Shown here: positions 55,800-64,000 of the stretch, piece after piece
How positions within the stretch are numbered: the first letter of the stretch is position 1
Layout: the number at the start of each line of letters is the position of its first letter
Assembly (NCBI GenBank): GCA_963995505.1
Contig: OZ023185.1
Location: 17,123,691-17,187,690, forward strand
Direction: 5' to 3'
DNA from: Hypericum androsaemum
Lineage: Eukaryota > Streptophyta > Magnoliopsida > Malpighiales > Hypericaceae
DNA length: 64,000 nucleotides
Notes under the pieces: model-generated
What the model was told of the DNA's origin: nothing
What the model saw: only the letters and a program-made list of their open reading frames with translations
Database searches by the model: none
Position numbers and translations under genes: made by a program

Positions 55800-57524
55800 A
55801 GCACGTAGAACCACACAATCTCCAGCCTAAATTTAGATGGAAGCTGGTAATATCTGTGAAACCATTGAACGTCTCAAGTGAGTTTCATCCTCAAAAGTTA
55901 AAAATTTCTTTTCGCCCTTGTTTTGTTTGGTCATAGTGATTTCGGGCCTTTCGGACACAGCGTCACAATTTTCCAAGCTATAGGCTGCGCGGCTGCGCCT
56001 GCGAGCTTACCTCCTGTCAATCGAGTTCGAACTATGAGAATACCAGTATTACTCCGTCCTAGCTATAATGCCAATAACTACCTAAATACATACATCAACT
56101 CACATGAAGTCAAATATTTCAAATTTGAGGTATTAGAATGCAATAGGGCTAGTGAAATATCAAGTTGTTTTGGAAAGAAAAAAAGAAGGTTTGAAGTCCG
56201 CGTATCACAAGTTCCATTTAAAGACATGATTTTTTGGTTGGGAAGAACAACTTAGTTGCAAACTAGTATACCAGGAAAGGCAGAACAAACTGACAACTTT
56301 CGGTTGGAACCATGAACATTTTTTGAATCGATATTTTATTTTGTGTAATACATTTACAATAATTTTAACGAGTAATGGAGGCTACTAATTCCTCTTTCTT
56401 CTTTCTCGTGTATGTATATAGACATTGGTGACATTAGGGAAAAGGGAAAATACTTCAAAACCGTGAGTTTTAAAATTGAATTGAATTCGAATTGAAATGT
56501 TGACAGTCCTCAAGTCCCCACTCAACCTAGAATTGAATTGAATTCACCCAAACTAAAATTATTTATTTATATTTTTTAATTCATTTATTTTGAATTTCTA
56601 AATATTTTTCGAAAAAATAAATGAAAGATTGAGCTCACATTTAATATGACAAATTAAGATTCCTGCTATTCTTAGCTCCAAAAGGAATAGGAGAGAATAC
56701 CAACACCCGTTAGAGGAAATAAAAGGAAAGTGACGGGGATTAACGAGACTAAATGGAATTTTCAAATTTCTCCATGTTTTCAAATTTTATCCTATTTTTT
56801 ACATTTAATTTGACGAATTATTGACGAAAATTTGATTCATCAAATAATTTGATGAATTTGAGATATATGGATTTAGATTTAATTTGTTCAGGGATGAATT
56901 TGAATTCGAATTGAGATTCGTTTTAGTCGGTTCAAGTCCGAATACAATTTTTGAGGAATCGAATAGAATTAAATCCAAGTTACATACGAGACGTGGCCAT
57001 CTTGTGTAAGATAAACATGGCTGGTTTGTTGGATTCCCTGTCTTTTGAGGACAGAAAGAGTGTTGGTTGTTTTGTGGGTTTAGGAGATTGGAAAAGGGTG
57101 GGCTTTTTGGATTCGGCTTTCCTCCTTCGCTGGTTAGTTGTGGCCAAGGCCTAAGGATAAAAACTCGGATATATAGAGTTTTTTTTTGTGGAAAGATATA
57201 TCAAGTAATACTAATACTCTTAAAAATATCATTTAATAATACTAATTCATAGGTATAGAATTACTGTAATATTTAAGTATATCAATCAGATATATTTCTC
57301 CGACTAAACTACGGAAAAGTGGTTTATTTAGAGAATAGTATTTTCCCTGATCTAGAACAAAACTAATGCTAGAGTATAAAAAGAACCATGCATTGAAAAA
57401 ACTTAAATAACGGTTTCTTCTACCATTATCCCATACCAAAAGCACCACATCATCTTTCTCCATAATTTTTTGATCTCCTAAACCCTAGGCTAAGGTTGGT
57501 GATTTGCTGTGCTCTTGGAAGGGG
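55800..57524. other. Intergenic; contains MO25 promoter
   Basis: AT-rich, no supported gene. Words such as AATTGAATTGAATTC recur at 56470-56560. The MO25 promoter must lie in the last few hundred bases, but no clear TATA box was seen. Confidence 0.4.
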
Positions 57525-59811
57525 ATGAAAGGGCTATTCAAGTCGAAGCCCAAGACGCCGGTGGAGCTCGTCCAATGCGTGCGAGAGCTCCTCCTCTTCG
57601 TCCTAAACGACACCGAAACGCGCGAGCGCAAGCGCGAGGAAAAGGTCTCTATTATATAATTATATGCGTCTCAAAATTAATTAATTTACGTCTGTTTCCT
57701 TCTTAATTAAATGATATTGCTTTTACGTCGTTTCGTGCATGTTAATCGTTGTCTTTAACGTCAAGCAAGGAGTTCTATTAATTAATTTCTTTATATCGTT
57801 CTAATATCAAGTTACAATCTTCATATATAACTCAACAAATAGGATCACGATTCAATTTTTCTGATGAATGCCATTTTTTATGAGTTGCTTAATTGTAGCG
57901 TTACATTTTATGCGATGAAATTCTAACAGATGGGTGAGCTGGGGAAGCTAATACTTGAGATGAGGACAGTTCTATATGGGGATGGGCAATGCGAGCCGAG
58001 CGCGGATGCCTGCTCGCAGCTGACCCAGGAATTCTTCGCGAGCAATATGCTCCGCCTCCTCATCGCTTGCGTCCCAAAGCTCGAACTCGGGGTACGTTAT
58101 GGTTTGCATGTTTCTGCATTATTCTCTGCAGAACCGGAATCAAAATTCATTAGAATTCCTTGAAAATTTTGGTGGGTTTGGTCACCATGCAGGCACGTAA
58201 AAATGCAACTCATGTGATTGCGAATCTCCAAAGGCAAAAAATTGGTGGGCGTCTGATTGCTTCTGAGTATCTAGAGAAGAATTTAGACATCATGGATATT
58301 TTGCTTCCAAGGTGAGTTGCCGTCTAAATCCAACGTACGAAACTGTTTGTTGTATCGGATAGAATGAGTAAATTGTTTATTATGATCAGCTATGAAGAAG
58401 GGGATCTTGCTCTTACTGACGGTGCCATATCAAGGGAGTGTCTACGACATCAGGTTGTTGCAAGGTAAAGTAGCATGGGTTTGATGTTTGACGAATTAGG
58501 TAGGATTCGAGTTATTGATAGCGCGCCGATGGTGATGATAACATGTTGGATATGCAACAGGTATGTGTTGAATGAGAAGAACGTAAAGAAGGCTTTCGGT
58601 TATATACAACTTCCAAACTTTGACATTGCTTCGGATGCACAGACAACTTTTCGAGTTAAGTTTCGAGCTAAACCGTATGTTTCAAGCTGTACTTTTTCTG
58701 CATTTTGGTGTTGACTTGTTGATTTTGCAGGAGCTTATGACGAGGCATAAATCAACGGTTGCAGAGTTCCTATTGATAAACTATGATTGGGTAAATTTGT
58801 CCGTCGCAACCTCGTTACCTTTTGAATTAAATGACTTGGAACTATTACCACATTAAGGAAGATACACTTGGTTCAAGTTGTTTGTTTCTTTTGATATTCT
58901 AACCCGTCCGACTTTTTGGGTCCAGTTTTTCCATGAATACAACACTCAGCTGATAGAATCTCAAAACTATCTGACTCGGCGATACGCAGTCAAGGTAAAA
59001 CTAATACTCAAAACTGTCATCAAATGTTGTTCGTTAACTGCATTCAAACATATCATGATAAATGCTTTAATATGCATCAGTTACTGGCTGATATGTTGCT
59101 TCATCGCTCTAACACGACGGTGATGGTTCGATACGTGAGCTCATTTGACAACTTGAGGATCTTGATGAATCTCTTCAAGGTACTACTACCTTCCTAGTCT
59201 CTCCCAACACAATTTTGTTAAATTAAACACACTGCAATTTTGAGATAGAATGGTCTTTTTCATTTGTTTCATCAATTTGTAGGATGCAAAGAAATCTATT
59301 CATCTAGAAACTTTTCAAGTGTTCAAGGTAATTGAGTTCATGTCCTATTACTATCCTATTACAATCCCTTCATTTATTAATGCTCTCAAAACTAAATAAA
59401 ATCCCTGATCTTCTCATTTGGCAGTTGTTTGTGGCCAACCAAAACAAACCTCCTGAGGTGATCAGCATACTTGTCAAGAACAAGGACAAGCTTCTCAGGT
59501 TTTTGAATGGATTGACTACTGAAAAGGGTAAGAAGTCTTTTTTTTTCCCGAAATTCGTACCAATGTGCAAAATCGTAACAAAGAGGTGAACTAGTTCGGG
59601 GCGACGAAGTTTGCACATTGGTACAAACTTCATGGCCTGGTAGTATTTTTCTGTAGGATCCTTACTAAACTTGTAACTGCATGATGATTTTGTTACAGAG
59701 GATGAACAGTTTGAGGCCGACAAGCTTCAAGTGATCAACGAAATTTCCAACCTTGAGATTGGCGATCGTCCAGACCCCAACTCATCAGAACCTTATCAGG
59801 ACGGGTTGTGA
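57525..59811 (+). CDS. MO25: MO25 / calcium-binding protein 39-like scaffold
   Basis: MO25 proteins are helical-repeat scaffolds that bind and activate STE20/GCK-type kinases; in plants and yeast they are tied to cell morphogenesis and division. Eleven exons: 57525-57644, 57930-58091, 58193-58311, 58390-58464, 58561-58654, 58731-58790, 58926-58994, 59081-59179, 59283-59327, 59425-59527 and 59699-59811. All have GT..AG introns and frame is kept across each junction, giving 352 residues. Typical stretches are [16 protein letters not shown] at the start, [50 protein letters not shown], [21 protein letters not shown] [19 protein letters not shown] and [18 protein letters not shown]. The length and the end ([18 protein letters not shown]) are normal for the family. 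It converges with the cytochrome b561 gene 356 bp away. Confidence 0.96.
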
Positions 59812-60167
59812 CTGTTGTTCTTCCGTTCTCATCAGATATATATGAATTGTTACTCATTGCAAGAGAACTGCTTACTGATTACTTTGTTTGATAATCCGTA
59901 TCCGTATCACGGAAATACACCCCTCCTCTCACATATACCTTACACAAACAGCACTAACTCATAATACCATAAACCCAAAATGTATATATTAAATGTATAT
60001 AATGCAGTGGATAACAAAAAAGTCATATAATCCATATCCGTATCTATATCAGTATCCCAAAAACGACATCCCTCCTCCCACATGTCAGACCCATATGTAT
60101 ACAAAAGGGCCATGTTCTTCTAAGTTTGAAACGCAAATTAAATTATTACATAATATAAGGTATTTAA
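59812..60167. other. Spacer between convergent MO25 and CYB561 genes
   Basis: Holds both 3' UTRs. Nothing else is seen. Confidence 0.5.
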
Positions 60168-62792
60168 TTACACAGTCGGATGTAACGTAGAACCATGTCC
60201 ATTACTAGCACTGCCATTCGTATGTTTGCGCGAGCTGTCGATACCATTCTTCTTCCTATCGATCACAATGAACCAAGTGATCGCCTCCAAGGCGAGGGCC
60301 ACGGCTCCGAGGAAGATGATGATCCCGGTGTAGATCTTCTTCCATTTCTTCGCGGGGTCTAAAATGTCGAGCCCCTCGTAGATGTTGACGATGCTGAGGA
60401 CGATGATGGTGTATCCGATGGTGTGGTGGTAGATGTTCCAGTACAACCTGAGCTTGTGGTCCGGCTTCGGCCTTAGAAGCAAGGCAAAGAGCTGCATCCA
60501 TAATCATCAATTGACATGTTTAAGAAGATTGGATGGCTTGGAGGACCAGGCGTGACACTAAAGTGTTTATAAAGTGCACATGTATTTTGTTATGTAGATC
60601 TAGTGTCACCTTTACGTTACTTGCTGCAGAATCATTTATTTGTAGGGGACATAAGTTTTTGGGTGTTTGGCAAAAATAGATAGTTGGTCTAATCGCGGGT
60701 TTTAAAACATTGGTCGGAATGATATTATTGGCAAAAATTAGAGGCGTGGGACCAAACGAGCAAGTTGGGCGAGACTATAATAAAGTTCAACGTTGAAGAA
60801 GTAACTTGCCAGGAAATTTAGGCACCAGGAGGTAGACTAATTCAGTTTAATTACGTTGTGGAATCCCAGCCACTTGTTGTATTTGTCAATGATTTAATTT
60901 GACGATACTTAAAATCAAATCTGGAAGAACGTGTGAACGATACGAAAGTCGACTTCCAAAAAAAAGTCTATTAGTTCTGTTGGTTATTGATATAATATGT
61001 CGAGAGTCAAAAATGGCAGGAAGCCACGTGTACAAGCACTCTTGAAATGAATTATCGTTGAGATTAATGATAATTGGAGTGATGAATTTGTTTATAAATT
61101 ATTGAAAATCATGAAAATGTGATTTTAAAATTTGATTATATATAAAAATTCTAATATAATATTAGAATAGATTGATTTCGTGGTCATTACATAAATATTG
61201 TTTCATTCACGCATTAATAAAATTAAAGTTCGTACAAATTTCGTCTGATGAATTTCGTTTGAATTAAAAATGTGTGTTAAAATGATCATATTATTAATTG
61301 CAAGATTTGTGAGACTTTATAATTGTAAAAAATCACATATTCAATTTAGAGAGTTATCTCAATTTGGAATATAAGCAATGAGAGTGTGATTAAAGGGGAG
61401 AGTAATTTAATTACCTGAAGGGTACCGAGAGCGAAGAGTGCGATGCCAATGTTTCTGTGCTTAGTCTTAGTAATCCCGGAATCATTACCCAGCGAGATAC
61501 CGGTCGCCCACCCAGCAACACCGATACCATACGCCGTCGTTTGGGTACCGACGTGGAGATAAAACCAAGCCGGGTTGGCTACTTGGAACACCTTCAGGTA
61601 CCTAGCCGCCATGGCTCCCATGGGCATAAGCACACCCCAACTCACCGCATTTAAAACACCATGGACCTGTCAAGACAGAAAAAAAAGCATTAATTAAATT
61701 GTTCGTTATTTTAGTTTGACCAAGATAACTTGACAAAATCTAAATTTCGTAATATGTTGTTATATTCTATTCAAATTTAAATTAGTTAGTTGATTGTTCA
61801 CGTATGAAATAATTTTGGTAAAAAAACACATCAATTCCCCCACCTACTCCACATGCCTCAAAATTCACACAAGACCCATCATCGGTAGGTATGTATTCAG
61901 TTGTCAACAAACCAAATCCATATCAACAACCCTCACATGGAAATTTTTTCCTTTTAATACAAACTTTCACTGGCTTGGAATTCTACCTATTTCAGGGGAA
62001 TCCAATATTTTCAACCGCTACTTCATAACCGAAGAACCTACCACCGCCACTATTTCATGTATTAACCCATCCAACGAATGTCCAGATATTAAATAGTTAC
62101 GATTAAAAAAACTAAAGTTTAATTTTTGGCATATCCAATGGTGGGTTGAAAGAGTCAAAACTTACATTTTTCTTCTTAGTATTGGACCCACTCCCGCCGC
62201 CGACGGTGGTAGCTCCGGTCTGGAAATCAATAGTCCCGACGGCGCCTGTATTGGCAGCCGCAAGCGAATGCTGCTGAGGCACGTCGTCGGACACCGCCCC
62301 CTCCTGCCACAGCTGGTTGGTCGACACCAACTCGCTGGTCAAATTCAGCGTCGCGAAGATCACCATCTCCCCGCCGGAGAACTCCGCCGAGATGTTCGTC
62401 ACCCCGAAGCTCAGCGTCCCGGCTACCAGCGTCGTGTCGTACCCGTTGACCGGGGCGGTGTACGCGAGGACGGAGCCGTTGGAGTGCTGGAACGCCACGA
62501 GGGCCTGGGACCCGATCATCTGCTTGGCCGTGGGGTTGATGGCCCACGCGACCCAGTTGGAGGACGAGGCCGAGGCCTTCCGGAAGGCGATATTGGCTAC
62601 GTTGGTTGAGGGGTCGTAGGCCCAGTAGAGGTACGAGGATAGGGACGAGAGGGAATTGCAGGCGGTGTAGGCTTGGTTGGTTTTTGAGGAGAGGTCGGTG
62701 AGTGAGCAGTTCTGGGCTTGGGATGGCGTGGGAGCTATGGAGATTAGGGCTAGTAGGATGTAAGGAAGCAGACCCAACACTGGTTTCGCCAT
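60168..62792 (-). CDS. Cytochrome b561 and DOMON domain-containing protein
   Basis: Predicted plasma-membrane, ascorbate-linked electron carrier. Three exons: 62166-62792, 61415-61666 and 60168-60491, 1203 nt or 400 residues, all junctions in phase 0. A signal peptide (about 1-26, [20 protein letters not shown]..) is followed by an extracellular DOMON domain (about 45-170: [40 protein letters not shown]). A Gly/Ser linker leads to a cytochrome b561 domain with five hydrophobic helices from residue 210. Its heme-ligand-type histidines are visible at H211 ([11 protein letters not shown]), H247 (WFYLHVGTQ), H279 (KHRNIG) and H315/H316 (YHHTIGY). The cytosolic tail is short and hydrophilic. Architecture and length are those of plant DOMON-CYB561 (auxin-responsive, AIR12-like) proteins. 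Confidence 0.95.
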
Positions 62793-62900
62793 TTTTGGAG
62801 GATTTGGAGTTCTGGGTTGGCGAGATGGAGAGGGAACTAGGACTGAATGTGGCCCTGATGTGGGTGTAGGGTGAGACTTCGGGAGTTAAATGGAGTGGGG

Positions 62901-62907
62901 TTTTATA
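62901..62907 (-). promoter_or_regulatory. TATA box of the CYB561 gene
   Basis: TATAAAA on the minus strand, 109 bp upstream of the ATG at 62792, a normal spacing for a plant leader of about 80 bp. Confidence 0.65.
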
Positions 62908-62909
62908 AG

Positions 62910-64000
62910 GAAGTTGGCATGTGATACGAAGCTTGTCCGAAGGACACAAATCGTAAATAAATTGATTGATGTTTGGGATCCAATTTTCGTGAATTGGCCC
63001 TCCTTTTGACTTGTTCTTTGCCCATGACACTAGCTGGTATGTCACTTTTTTCCGTTTGCTTTTATGTACACGGTTAATCACCCTTGAATTTGATTGCCTA
63101 GACTAATCTAACTCAATCGAGTAGTTGTTATAATCAAATAGAAAAAAAAATCAACTATGTTAAAATTCGTCCCGGTTAGTTTTTTGATTTTGTGGTTCGA
63201 TCTGATATACAATTTAATTAATAATTGTATAATGAATTAGTAATTTAATACCAAATAGTTTCTGCATTAATATATATATATATATAGTTAATTACCACTG
63301 AACGTCTATATCAATTGGAAAAGGTTTATATTGAGTAATTTTATAATCGTCCGAATATAACAATTAGTAAAATTTAAATGAAAGTTGATAAAAATTTCAC
63401 GGAAATGTTCAAATTACAACGGTGGGGTCATGTGGTATGTTTTTTTAATATTTTCGTAGCTCGGGTCTTTGTACATATTTTTGAATAACATGTGTAATTG
63501 GCTGTAAAATTAATTTTATTGAATTGTTTATGAAACGAACCTTCTATAGTGGTCTTCGGTTATTTCTGGTCCAACTTACCCCATGTTCACATGTGCACTT
63601 TTAATTGGGCCTTAATAAAATTTATACACCAAATGAGAAAAATACTTAAATAGTATAATTAGTGCAAACAACCAGGAAGGAAGCAAACAAATTACAAAAG
63701 GGCGGCCTGGCATTAACTTAAAGATAGGGTCAAGTCACAAAATTAGAAAATGATACACTAAATCTAGATTTCAAATATATTATTTATGAGAGTTGTACTA
63801 ATTTGATCAATAAATTTCGAATCTAAATTATTAAAATATAATAATGTTAAATATTTATTATGAAAATTTTGTTATCTTTTAAAAATTATAGCTCTATTAA
63901 AAAAGAGAACATTCATCACAAAAAAATCTAGATTTCAAACTTTGGAAACATAAAAAATTATGGAGAAAAGGCGGCCTCTCTCTTACAACTTGATGTCAGA
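62910..64000. other. Upstream of CYB561, AT-rich to the window end
   Basis: No supported gene. A short (TA)n run lies at about 63268-63287. Confidence 0.5.

Noticed and set aside
55923..56255. 110-codon plus-strand frame
   Set aside because: No recognisable domain, no promoter or splice context.
57175..57310. Possible small inverted repeat before MO25
   Set aside because: The arms match only loosely in very AT-rich DNA; no TSD.
62227..63081. 284-codon minus-strand frame overlapping the CYB561 start
   Set aside because: Out of frame with the DOMON-coding exon and runs into its promoter; a shadow of GC-rich coding sequence.

Overview
This window is plant nuclear DNA from a dicot: AT-rich intergenic DNA, small exons with GT..AG introns, and single-copy housekeeping genes with clear plant orthologues (fimbrin, fasciclin-like AGP, RhoGDI, MO25, cytochrome b561-DOMON). 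No species can be named from the sequence. Gene models below were built by hand. Every exon junction given for the fimbrin, RhoGDI, acidic-protein, MO25 and CYB561 genes keeps frame and follows GT..AG.

Layout. 0-4 kb: 5' part of a fimbrin gene (minus, runs off the left edge) and a complete FLA7-like gene (minus). 6.7-13.1 kb: two tandem RhoGDI genes (minus), separated by an organelle-DNA insertion between 100-bp direct repeats and a Mutator-like (MULE-like) element. 14.9-25.8 kb: a gene-free block made largely of transposons: five long-TIR MULE-like elements, one of them nested inside another, one a giant foldback (24.0-25.8 kb), and one carrying a captured piece of a PRMT1-type arginine methyltransferase gene. 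The block also holds a three-LTR Cassandra TRIM element with 5S-rRNA-like sequence and an inverted solo Cassandra LTR. 26.0-26.9 kb: a two-exon gene for an acidic Glu/Pro/Val/Ala-rich protein. 28.0-36.9 kb: three related F-box genes (one plus, two minus), with a likely long noncoding, repeat-rich transcription unit at 33.4-35.7 kb. 37.8-50.7 kb: a tandemly triplicated and internally deleted segment carrying two copies of a 98-aa protein gene, with a solo LTR and LINE fragments inserted in individual copies. 51.7-52.4 kb: another solo LTR with a 5-bp TSD. 53.9-55.2 kb: a fourth F-box gene of a different subfamily, followed by a polygalacturonase-like relic. 57.5-62.8 kb: an eleven-exon MO25 gene (plus) converging on a three-exon DOMON-cytochrome b561 gene (minus).

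The genes do not form one pathway. Fimbrin (actin bundling), RhoGDI (ROP GTPase cycling) and MO25 (kinase scaffold) all act on cell polarity or morphogenesis in plants, but their neighbourhood is probably chance. The strongest unusual material is structural: the foldback with 13 mini-hairpin units per arm, the PRMT1 Pack-MULE, the three-LTR Cassandra array, the psbJ-like insert in a 100-bp duplication, the start-codon loss in one RhoGDI copy, and the repeat-built candidate lncRNA.
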